This document shows positions 22,064 through 29,119 of a DNA stretch of 31,304 bases, one piece after another. Origin of the DNA: a virus. The stretch lies in IMG/VR virus record IMGVR_UViG_3300034073_001682, positions 1 to 31,304 of that record; one strand, given 5' to 3'. The stretch's first letter is position 1; the number at the start of each line of letters is the position of its first letter. Position numbers and translations under genes: made by a program. The notes under the pieces are model-generated. The model was not told the DNA's origin. It was given only the letters and a program-made list of their open reading frames with translations, and searched no databases.

Positions 22064-22477
22064 TTAAGACGTGGGTAATGCACCCGCTCGAACGACACGA
22101 ATGCGCACTTCAACCTCGGTATCGAATAGCGTTGTGTCGTCGTCGAACTCAGGGTCGGTAGAGTTGGTGAAGTGGCTACCATCGACGGTTACACCACTGT
22201 AGGTACCAGCGGGGATGCGATCTAGGTCAGTCCTTACCGCCTCAGCAAGTGCCGCTGCACCGTCGTAGGTGTCAGCGTAGCACTGCAATATCCACGTCTC
22301 CTCGTCTACCACCGATGTTGATAGCTTAGTGCCGTTGGGTTGCACTTGGTTACGGTAGTACACCACGTAAGGCGTTGCCCCACGCGATATGTGCTTTTGC
22401 CGTGGTGCGATCTCGGTTGTGATCGCTGACGTTGCGCCCGTTGTTAGGCGGTTATAAATTACTGCTGCTCCGCTCAT
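22064..22477 (-). CDS. DUF3168-like tail completion / tail terminator protein
   Basis: 137 residues with the general pattern of DUF3168 proteins: SGAAVIYNRLTTGATSAITT at the start, a PYVVYYRNQV strand, then ETWILQCYADTYDGAAALAE and a final strand pair. In siphoviruses this product closes the head-proximal end of the tail tube. Position just upstream of the major tail protein gene supports it. It overlaps the upstream gene by four bases. The order head-closure, gp10-like, DUF3168, tube is the common one. Confidence 0.75.
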   Translation of the reverse strand: MSGAAVIYNRLTTGATSAITTEIAPRQKHISRGATPYVVYYRNQVQPNGTKLSTSVVDEETWILQCYADTYDGAAALAEAVRTDLDRIPAGTYSGVTVDGSHFTNSTDPEFDDDTTLFDTEVEVRIRVVRAGALPTS

Positions 22478-22974
22478 CGTTTTGCTACGTTATTGATTAT
22501 CTCAAGCATATCATTGCGCATATTGGATTGAATGCGGCTTGCTACGTTAGCTTTAGTCTTCTCGAATACCCCCGTGTTGGCCGTGGTCTTTCGACCGCCG
22601 AATTTCGGCCCGAACAAGCCGCCCTCGACAATACCCGCGAACCACCCGTCGCTATCTTCACCAACACTCTTACCAAGCGACCGCGTTCTCGGCCCTGCCA
22701 TCACCATCGACTTTGTACCCTTCGGTAGCCATGTACCCATCGAGCGGCGTAATGTGCCACGAGGGATGACAAGCCGCGTGCCGTTTTTTTTCACCACGAT
22801 AATATCCTTGTGGTAGTCACGGATGCGCGACTTAGCCGCTGAGACGTATATCTGCGCGTTGCTCTCGGCTGCCTCGATTATCTCGCGCTGTGCGATGCTG
22901 TCAATATTGGCTAACTTGTCAATTTTAGCCATCAGTTTGCGCATTTCATTTTGATCGAACTGCATTGTTACCAT
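22474..22974 (-). CDS. HK97 gp10-like neck / tail-completion protein
   Basis: 166 residues, basic, helical at the start (FDQNEMRKLMAKIDKLANID) followed by a segment typical of gp10-type proteins: AAKSRIRDYHKDIIVVKKNG, then RGTLRRSMGTW and GWFAGIVEGGLFGPKFGGRK, and a C-terminal helix. These proteins act at the head-tail joint or in tail completion. It lies between the head-closure gene (10 bases upstream) and the DUF3168-like gene (4-base overlap). Confidence 0.8.
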   Translation of the reverse strand: MVTMQFDQNEMRKLMAKIDKLANIDSIAQREIIEAAESNAQIYVSAAKSRIRDYHKDIIVVKKNGTRLVIPRGTLRRSMGTWLPKGTKSMVMAGPRTRSLGKSVGEDSDGWFAGIVEGGLFGPKFGGRKTTANTGVFEKTKANVASRIQSNMRNDMLEIINNVAKR

Positions 22975-22984
22975 TGGAGTGTGG

Positions 22985-24805
22985 TTAGTATGTTCTGACT
23001 AAAATGAAGTTTTTCGACGAACTTGCCGCTACGGGTGTTGTCTGCCTTGCTCCGTTGGAAAACGTGATAAATACTTGGGTAGTATTAAGTGAATTCGTGG
23101 TGCAACTGGTGATGCCAATCATTGACAACGTGTTAAACCCGGGCGGCTTGCCTGAGATTGTGTTCATGGCGTTGGTGTTGTCATAATCAAACAACGAGTG
23201 AATTTCAGCCCGCGTTGGTATCCGCCAGTCCGTAAATCCTCCGTGAGTTGCAGCGGCGGCAAGGTCAAGTGCATTGTCTACCGAAGTAGCTGCTGTACGC
23301 ACGATATACCACATTCGACGGTAGCCCGTGTGCAGTACAATGTTGTCAGCGGGCGTTGCCGAAGAGTAGTCTAATGGGTTGCCTGCTGTGTCGCAAAATG
23401 CCGACTTGTTGCCAAACTCGTTGTTGTGGAGCAAGTTCAAAAACGGTGTTGTCGTCGAGTAGTCGCTGCCCTGCTGCTCGGCAAATGCCCCCGACGGCAA
23501 GTCAAAATCACCCGCTGCAATACGACCACCCTCGTCCAACTTACCCGTGAAGTAAACCACTTTTTGAGTGGCGGGAATGAACATAGGCGCGATGGCCGTT
23601 GGCGGTGCAGTACAAATCGAAGCCTGAGCCGCCTCAAGTTGTGCAGGCGACAAGTCCGCCTCGATCTCAGACCACGTTGCGTTTTCAATCAGTTCACCAA
23701 GCGTCGGACAGGTCTCCTTTACAATCGCAATTTGTGTTTCGCCTGCGGCAGTAACAACCGATGAAACGTCAGCATTGATAATTTTAATGTTGTCGCGATA
23801 CGGGACGGTGTTGATTGTTGTGTCGTCCTGCTGCTTTACCCGCTGGTTGCCCATTAGAGCAACACCGCCTGATGGGTAAGTGAGTATCGTTCCAATAATA
23901 GCAACGCTGTCTGTTGATCGCACTGTAAGAGTTGACCACGCGCAAGTAACCGCGATGTTTGAGAGCGAATTACGGACAACGCCGTTGACGTCGGTTATCT
24001 GAATCTGAGGAGCGGTGTAGGTGTCGCCTGATCCAATGACCTGAACAAACGCCCCACCGTTGGAGTAGGTCGCAGGGGAGCACACCTCACCGTCGACTGT
24101 AATAGTCATCTCGCCTGTAGCCTCATTCACGTCTACACCTTCAACATCTGCGCCCGATACGATAATTCGCGTGGGCTGGGGAAACGTGCCTATAATGTCT
24201 GCGCCTTCAACTTCAATATCTGCAAGCACGACTGCCCCGCCTGATGGGTAGGCAGCAAGTTCAAAAAATTGTACACCGTCGGTGTTGCGGCCTGTGATGG
24301 CTGACCAGATAGCGGTGATGTTGATGTTAGGCAGCACTGATCGTGTCGTACCGTTGACGTCGGTAACGGTAATAGCAGGTGCGGTGTACACAGCTCCCGA
24401 TGCGATCTGCTGCTCGAAGGTAGGGCTGCTACCATTGCGATATGTCGCGGGTAAGCACGTCAACCCTGATGTTGCTGCACCATTGCCCCGCAACTCGCAC
24501 GCTAAGCGCATTTCAGCACGGCGGTTGTCGACATTCAGCACACCGATAATTTCCCACACTTGACCGTCGTAGCTGACGCGCATAGCAGGTGTGATGCCAG
24601 GCGTGTATCGAATAATCCAATCCACGTTGTGCATCGGGTACAACACACTGCTTGCGGTATCCTCCTTGGCTCCCCGCACGCGGTCTTCGAGGTAACCCCA
24701 CACTTCGATGAACGTCTCCCATGATACGCTACGGCTGCCTGTGTTGCTCGCTGTGGTAACAGGCTGCTGTATGGTGATTAACCGATTTTTGCGACCTGTT
24801 CTCAT
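22985..24805 (-). CDS. Head-closure (gp16-like) protein fused to beta modules and a DUF1566/Lcl-like domain
   Basis: 606 residues, against about 110 for a normal head-closure protein. Residues 1-110 (NRLITIQQPVTTASNTGSRS, WETFIEVWGYLEDR, then YDGQVWEIIGVLNVDNRRAE) fit the family that seals the connector. From about 114 two related beta modules of about 120 residues follow, each with a CxPATYxNG start, a YTAPxIxVTDVNG core and a YPSGG motif. A last region from about 440 contains GFTDWRIPTRAEIHSLFDYD and SSSKNFILVRTY, as in DUF1566/Lcl domains, which have a C-type-lectin-like fold. This would put sugar- or surface-binding modules on the neck, as whiskers or a collar. No stop or frameshift separates the parts. 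The start overlaps the upstream stop as ATGA. Confidence 0.75.
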   Translation of the reverse strand: MRTGRKNRLITIQQPVTTASNTGSRSVSWETFIEVWGYLEDRVRGAKEDTASSVLYPMHNVDWIIRYTPGITPAMRVSYDGQVWEIIGVLNVDNRRAEMRLACELRGNGAATSGLTCLPATYRNGSSPTFEQQIASGAVYTAPAITVTDVNGTTRSVLPNINITAIWSAITGRNTDGVQFFELAAYPSGGAVVLADIEVEGADIIGTFPQPTRIIVSGADVEGVDVNEATGEMTITVDGEVCSPATYSNGGAFVQVIGSGDTYTAPQIQITDVNGVVRNSLSNIAVTCAWSTLTVRSTDSVAIIGTILTYPSGGVALMGNQRVKQQDDTTINTVPYRDNIKIINADVSSVVTAAGETQIAIVKETCPTLGELIENATWSEIEADLSPAQLEAAQASICTAPPTAIAPMFIPATQKVVYFTGKLDEGGRIAAGDFDLPSGAFAEQQGSDYSTTTPFLNLLHNNEFGNKSAFCDTAGNPLDYSSATPADNIVLHTGYRRMWYIVRTAATSVDNALDLAAAATHGGFTDWRIPTRAEIHSLFDYDNTNAMNTISGKPPGFNTLSMIGITSCTTNSLNTTQVFITFSNGARQTTPVAASSSKNFILVRTY

Positions 24806-25377
24806 ACAAAATACTCGTTTCGGTGGGTGTTCACAAGGGCGTAAATACCTTGCGGTATCTCGCGTAATGGCACAGGGGCAATGGTCTGCGAGCGGTTCTC
24901 ATCGTAATGAACCACAAGCAAGCGCATCGCGTGAATTAACCCCTGCGGGCAAGTGCCTGCGGCAAATCCAGCCGTGGCTGTGATGCGCACGACATTGTAA
25001 CCGCTTACCTGCGGGGGTGTGATGAGTTCAATACTTGGCGTCTTACCGATAATGTCAGCCTTGTAGTCAGTCGCCGCCGCCGCTACATAACTGCCGTCCT
25101 CTTGCAAGTAGGCAACCTCCGTTATGGTTAGCGGGCTGTAGGGCAGCCTTACACGACCGTTGATGTCGTCGCTGTCAATGAACATTGTCAAGTTGCAGGG
25201 CGCAAGAACGCGGCCTGTCATCTGCATCACCTGCTCACCTGCGACGTTGATGTAGGCTGTATGAATCGCATCTTCATCGTCAATTGAAGACGGTATGCGC
25301 AATTGCTCCTTCGCTTGCGCAAGGGTCAGCACTGTGAGGTAGTTAGGCTGCGTTGTGAATGTTGTCTTTACTGCCAT
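24802..25377 (-). CDS. Head-tail connector protein, gp6-like
   Basis: 191 residues. The pattern of the gp6 / phiE125 gp8 family is visible: LTLAQAKEQLRI, then DDEDAIHTAYINVAGEQVMQ near the start, a PLTITEVAYLQEDGSYV segment and a C-terminal YDENRSQ helix region. The protein forms the adaptor ring under the portal. It is the first gene after the terminator that follows the capsid gene, so it depends on read-through or on a promoter I cannot see in the 197-base gap. Its stop overlaps the head-closure start. Confidence 0.85.
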   Translation of the reverse strand: MAVKTTFTTQPNYLTVLTLAQAKEQLRIPSSIDDEDAIHTAYINVAGEQVMQMTGRVLAPCNLTMFIDSDDINGRVRLPYSPLTITEVAYLQEDGSYVAAAATDYKADIIGKTPSIELITPPQVSGYNVVRITATAGFAAGTCPQGLIHAMRLLVVHYDENRSQTIAPVPLREIPQGIYALVNTHRNEYFV

Positions 25378-25433
25378 TGTATCAGGGGTGTCGAGGTGTG
25401 TCTATCGGGGGTCTTATTCAGCGGTGCATGGTT

Positions 25434-25463
25434 AAAAAAAGCCCCGCCCCGTAGGGCGAGGCT
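25434..25463 (-). terminator. Intrinsic terminator downstream of the capsid gene
   Basis: Read on the - strand, AGCCTCGCCC, loop TACG and GGGCGGGGCT form a 10-bp stem with a single G-T pair and a UNCG-type tetraloop. Seven Ts follow (25440-25434). This is a textbook rho-independent terminator placed 112 bases after the capsid stop codon and 56 bases before the gp6-like start. It would reduce expression of the connector and tail genes relative to capsid. Confidence 0.9.
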
Positions 25464-25515
25464 CTCACAAAACACGTTATCACATGGATAACATCAACCA
25501 CGCGTCGGTGGAGTT

Positions 25516-25568
25516 GCCTCTAAGAGGCGTGGTGTTGCCCTTGCGGGCGGTGTCATGCCCCGAAGGGC
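25516..25568 (-). promoter_or_regulatory. Three tetraloop/triloop hairpins after the capsid gene
   Basis: In transcription order on the - strand come GCCC-TTCG-GGGC (25568-25557), GCCC-GCAA-GGGC (25548-25537) and GCCTC-TTA-GAGGC (25528-25516), followed by the terminator with its own TACG loop. UUCG and GCAA are the most stable RNA tetraloops. Together they make an unusually structured 3' UTR for the capsid mRNA, perhaps protecting it from 3' exonucleases or directing processing. The pairings are seen; the function is inferred. Confidence 0.6.
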
Positions 25569-25574
25569 GAATTA

Positions 25575-27590
25575 TCAGGTGTTACCTACCTCGTCGCACT
25601 TGCTAAATGCAAGCGGCTGAGATAAGCCGAGGTCAACGTACATCTGACCTACAAGCTTGATCTGGTTAGTCTCGGCAAGCGTGTAAGGGTCTACAACGAG
25701 GTCGAACGAACCCCAGTAGCCGAAGATCGCGTGCGAGAAGTCACCGAACAACAACCGCCCTTGGTTGGTGTTGTCAAGCAAGTAAGGCGAGGTAACCGTC
25801 GGGCGACCGTGCATCGTGCCTCCTGCCGACAACAACGGGCTTACACCTGTTACCTGTGCGGCTGCTTGCAACAACTCCCATGTGCGTGGAGACAATACCC
25901 ATTGGCTCATATCTACGTTCGCTTCACCTGCGATTGAAGCCTTGTACAAGGCCGCCGCGATAGCGTTGTAGTTAGTTACGTCAGCAGGTGTGATGTCGTT
26001 TACGCCAGTTTGGTTGAAGATACCAACAATGTTGGCACCGCCAGTTGCTCCAAGGAATCCGTCGAACTCGATCTTGCGCTCGAAGTCACGACGGAAAGCG
26101 TTGGCAATAATCGAATCGAACGCGAGCGGAGACTGAACAAGCAACTTCTTGCTGTACTGTGTCTTTGCTGCGTATCGACGCGCATCCATTGTCAAGTCAT
26201 CGAGTTCCAACCCTGCGGCTGTTGCGGCTTGCACCTCGGTACGAGCGGTTGACGAACCGTGCGTTTTTTGGCGTGGGAACTGCTGCTTACCGATCAAGCC
26301 AGTCAAGCGAGTTGCACCAAGGCGCTCGAACACGTAAGGCGCGAACATCTTCTCGATAAACGACGGCACCTCCGTAGGTTTGAACGCTGAGCCTTGCCCT
26401 GAGTCAATCTCGAAGTTGTCGGCTGTGCCGGCACGCATCGCGTCGATGAAGTCTGTCGGAATCGAGATGCCGTTGCCCTCAGTCAAGCCGCGTGCCTGCG
26501 CGTCCTGTGTCATCTCAGCTACAACACCGTTGAGCGGCTTGCCATCTGCGATGCGTAACACTTGCTCGGTGATGCTTGCGCGACCGACCATCTTACGCTT
26601 CTCAACGTGCTCAGGAGCTGCACCGCCTGCACCTGCGGCAGCGTGTGCTACCAGCAACGCAGCACGCTTCTCAGCTGCTTTGATTTGGTCGTCGATGCCT
26701 GCGACCTCGTTAGTCAATGCGTCGAGGCGCACTTTGTCCTCGTCGCTTACGCCTGACGCGCTACGTGATAGCGTGTCGAGTGCCGCGAGCTCCTTCATTT
26801 TGGTAGCCCGCAGCGATTTTAGTTCATTTACATCCATTGCTTTGGATTTTTTAGGGTTAGTGGACGCAGCACTTCGCTGCGGGATTTCGTTTTTGGGTGG
26901 TTGTGGTGTTGTTGCGGGTGGCGTTACGGGCGCAGGTGGCTCAGTCGCATCGCGATGCAAGCGCACCTCGTAGTGCTCGGTAGCCTCATTACGCACTCGG
27001 CTCTGCGGGTCAGCGGCGATTGGCGCAAGGCTAATCTCCATCGGCTCCCAATCAACCGCGCGGTAAATAGGGTAGCCCTTCTCGCCGATCTTACCCGTGT
27101 CGCGGTACTCATTCACTCGGTAGCCTACGCTGACCGTTCGGATAATGCCGTCAAGCACATCTTGATAGATAGGCTCTACGTCTGCTCGCTTGCTGAACCG
27201 CAATACCGCCGTGCCCGACTTGCCGTTGAGCTTTGCGCTATCAACTACTCCAAGGCTCGATTTTGCACCTCCGTATGAGTTGTGATTATCAAGCACCGGC
27301 GCGGCACCCGAAGTTAACCGCTCCATGCGCACCTCGCCTGACTTGTAGCCAAGCTGCTCCCAAAAGTATTTGTCGCTACGCCAGTCATAGCGCAGCACAA
27401 GTGCCTCGGTACCGAACGTCACCTCAACGGTGCGCTTATCGGTGTCAAGACTCGCGGGCATCATAGATGCAGCGCGGTATCCGTTGTCGACCTTCACCAA
27501 CTCATGTACGTCGGTCGCACCTGCTGGAGCACCTGCGGGTGTTGCGGGGGGTGTATTATTATTCATCGTCGTCGTTATCTTCGTCGTCAT
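25575..27590 (-). CDS. Prohead protease fused to HK97-type major capsid protein
   Basis: 671 residues. Residues about 30-195 form an HK97 gp4-type prohead protease with H103 (VLDNHNSYG), S154 (RTVSVGYRV) and E185 (WEPMEISLAP). A Pro/Thr-rich linker (about 215-250) is followed by a helical delta/scaffold-like region (VNELKSLRATKMKELAALD) and then the HK97 capsid fold from about 350. Self-cleavage would free the mature shell protein. Met252 (ATG at 26837) could serve as an internal start giving capsid without protease. The ORF starts within the portal gene; ATG 27566, eight codons in, leaves only an 8-base overlap and may be the real start. Confidence 0.9.
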   Translation of the reverse strand: MTTKITTTMNNNTPPATPAGAPAGATDVHELVKVDNGYRAASMMPASLDTDKRTVEVTFGTEALVLRYDWRSDKYFWEQLGYKSGEVRMERLTSGAAPVLDNHNSYGGAKSSLGVVDSAKLNGKSGTAVLRFSKRADVEPIYQDVLDGIIRTVSVGYRVNEYRDTGKIGEKGYPIYRAVDWEPMEISLAPIAADPQSRVRNEATEHYEVRLHRDATEPPAPVTPPATTPQPPKNEIPQRSAASTNPKKSKAMDVNELKSLRATKMKELAALDTLSRSASGVSDEDKVRLDALTNEVAGIDDQIKAAEKRAALLVAHAAAGAGGAAPEHVEKRKMVGRASITEQVLRIADGKPLNGVVAEMTQDAQARGLTEGNGISIPTDFIDAMRAGTADNFEIDSGQGSAFKPTEVPSFIEKMFAPYVFERLGATRLTGLIGKQQFPRQKTHGSSTARTEVQAATAAGLELDDLTMDARRYAAKTQYSKKLLVQSPLAFDSIIANAFRRDFERKIEFDGFLGATGGANIVGIFNQTGVNDITPADVTNYNAIAAALYKASIAGEANVDMSQWVLSPRTWELLQAAAQVTGVSPLLSAGGTMHGRPTVTSPYLLDNTNQGRLLFGDFSHAIFGYWGSFDLVVDPYTLAETNQIKLVGQMYVDLGLSQPLAFSKCDEVGNT

Positions 27591-28896
27591 CGTCGCTTTC
27601 GCTACCTGACGGCTTGTTATTATTGTCGTCGGCGGTTGTTGTCGCCTGTTGTACCTCTGCTTTTGCGGCTACCTTAGCGCTGTACTCCTCCAAGTATTGG
27701 AGTGCGATCTGGTTAACCTGTACCGTGTGAATAGTTCCACCTTCAATAGGGTTGTAACGCTCAATCTGACGCACTTCATCGCGGCTGAACACGCCATTCT
27801 GCAACATCTTGTCGTAGTAGTTGCTGCGTGCGTTCATGTCGCCACGCATCAACTCATCAATGTCGTGACGGAAGTACTGCGCGCCTTGCTCACTTTGAAA
27901 GAGTAGCTTTAAGTTCAATTCGCACTCAATCGACGCGCAAAATGGCGCGATTGTCATGGTTGCGAACGATTTCGCTTGATTTTCGTAGTCTTTATACCCG
28001 CTTCCACCGTCCAGACCTACCATCGCAGGGGGCACATTGAAGATGCGGCACACCTCCTGAGCGTTGAATTTGCGAGACTCAGTGTTCTGCGCCTTGTCAG
28101 GTTCAACGCCAAAGCGGTGATATTTAAGCCCCCACGGCATCAATCGGGTCTGCTTGCCCTTCTGCTGCTCCCATGATTTGAGCAAGTCGGCGATCTGCTC
28201 AGGGCGTAACGGCTGCTCAGAGGTCATCAAGCCGCTCATCACACCACCGTTTCGGAAGAACTCAGCCGCGTAGTCCTGTGCTGCTTTAAGTAGGCCAATT
28301 GCATCGCGGTTGACCACTGATGCTGACTGACCGAATAGGCTGCGAAGCACTATAATATCGCTCGCGGGTACCCACTTAATAGTGGTGTTGGTGCCGTTGC
28401 GAATGGTAATGCGATACATCGTCGCCGTGAAGCTATTGTCGGGCGATGGCACGACCTTCTCTAGTACGTCGGTTGTCGGGTGGTACACTATGCGCATAGG
28501 GCGACCGTCATAGCCACGTTCGATGCGTGCATAACCGCGACCGAACAGGCAAGCCATCGCATAGAGCGACTGACGGAAGTAATATGCGTTGATCTCACCG
28601 TCGGGTGACACATTAAGCAATCTTGTAGATGGATTGTTGGTGACGTTGCGGAATTTACCGTCTCGCTCGTCAGTCAGGTAGATAGGTAGCATCGCACAAG
28701 TACTCGCGATCTTATTCACGCAAGCATAGACAATGCTGATTTGGTAAGCTACCTCAGGGCTAACGTCTATACCCGACGAGCTTGCACGAGGCAACAGGCC
28801 TTGCAGCAGCTCCTCGTTCTGGCCAGTCCAAGCGATGTAGGTCGCGCGGCCAGTCAATGCGTTGTAAGCGTTGGATATTCTATCCAGTAAACCCAT
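27559..28896 (-). CDS. Portal protein, HK97 family
   Basis: 445 residues. HK97-type portal blocks are clear: VAYQISIVYACVNKIAST near residue 50, FGRGYARIERGYDGRPM, then VCRIFNVPPAMVGL near 285 and a FCASIECELNLKLL helix. It forms the dodecameric DNA gate of the head. The C-terminus is a strongly acidic Asp/Glu tail, which may contact the scaffold or packaged DNA. The start lies only 4 bases after the late promoter's -7 box, so its mRNA is practically leaderless. It overlaps the protease-capsid gene. Confidence 0.92.
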   Translation of the reverse strand: MGLLDRISNAYNALTGRATYIAWTGQNEELLQGLLPRASSSGIDVSPEVAYQISIVYACVNKIASTCAMLPIYLTDERDGKFRNVTNNPSTRLLNVSPDGEINAYYFRQSLYAMACLFGRGYARIERGYDGRPMRIVYHPTTDVLEKVVPSPDNSFTATMYRITIRNGTNTTIKWVPASDIIVLRSLFGQSASVVNRDAIGLLKAAQDYAAEFFRNGGVMSGLMTSEQPLRPEQIADLLKSWEQQKGKQTRLMPWGLKYHRFGVEPDKAQNTESRKFNAQEVCRIFNVPPAMVGLDGGSGYKDYENQAKSFATMTIAPFCASIECELNLKLLFQSEQGAQYFRHDIDELMRGDMNARSNYYDKMLQNGVFSRDEVRQIERYNPIEGGTIHTVQVNQIALQYLEEYSAKVAAKAEVQQATTTADDNNNKPSGSESDDDDEDNDDDE

Positions 28897-28900
28897 GAGA

Positions 28901-28940
28901 CAAAGATACTTAAATGCACTATGTTAAAGTATCACTTTAG
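28901..28940 (-). promoter_or_regulatory. Late promoter with palindrome, before the portal gene
   Basis: On the - strand TATCTTTG (28908 to 28901) is an exact TAnnTTTG box, preceded by TTAAG as in the major-tail-protein promoter. TAAAGTATCACTTTA (28925-28939) is an inverted repeat with 6-base arms centred at 28932, 24 bases from the -7 box, the same distance as in the other copy. No TTTG is at -33. Only 4 bases lie between the -7 box and the start codon (28896), so translation probably begins at or near the first base of the mRNA. Confidence 0.72.
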
Positions 28941-28995
28941 GTAAAAATGTTTAATGCACTGCAAATCAATCACTTAACTGCATGTTGTGTGGCAC

Positions 28996-29029
28996 AAAAA
29001 AAAGCGCTCCGACGTTTCGTTGCGCTTTT
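28996..29029 (-). terminator. Intrinsic terminator downstream of terL
   Basis: On the - strand AAAAGCGC (29029-29022) pairs with GCGCTTTT (29007-29000), the loop includes a small ACG/CGT stem, and the T run continues to 28996 (eight Ts in all). It ends the terminase transcript just before the portal promoter. The 223-base gap between terL and portal thus holds a long hairpin, this terminator and the promoter. Confidence 0.85.
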
Positions 29030-29058
29030 CTGCTTGTGCTTAACCAATTAAATCTAAA

Positions 29059-29100
29059 CCTAACTATGAGTATGATCTGTACTGATGAGTACCAGTTAGG
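29059..29100 (-). promoter_or_regulatory. 42-base hairpin between terL stop and terminator
   Basis: CCTAACT (29059-29065) and AGTTAGG (29094-29100) are perfect 7-base complements. Inside them GTACT-GATG-AGTAC (29079-29092) forms a second 5-bp stem. The element is separate from the terminator and lacks its own U-run. It could be an RNA stability or processing element, or a dyad bound by protein. A shorter AT-rich inverted repeat (AGAT and ATCT around seven As) lies next to the terL stop. Confidence 0.45.
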
Positions 29101-29119
29101 GTGCTAAGATAAAAAAAAT

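Noticed and set aside
22985-23300. Diversity-generating retroelement variable region in the DUF1566-like C-terminus
   Set aside because: The fold type fits known targets, but I found no reverse transcriptase and no second copy of this sequence that could serve as template in the window.
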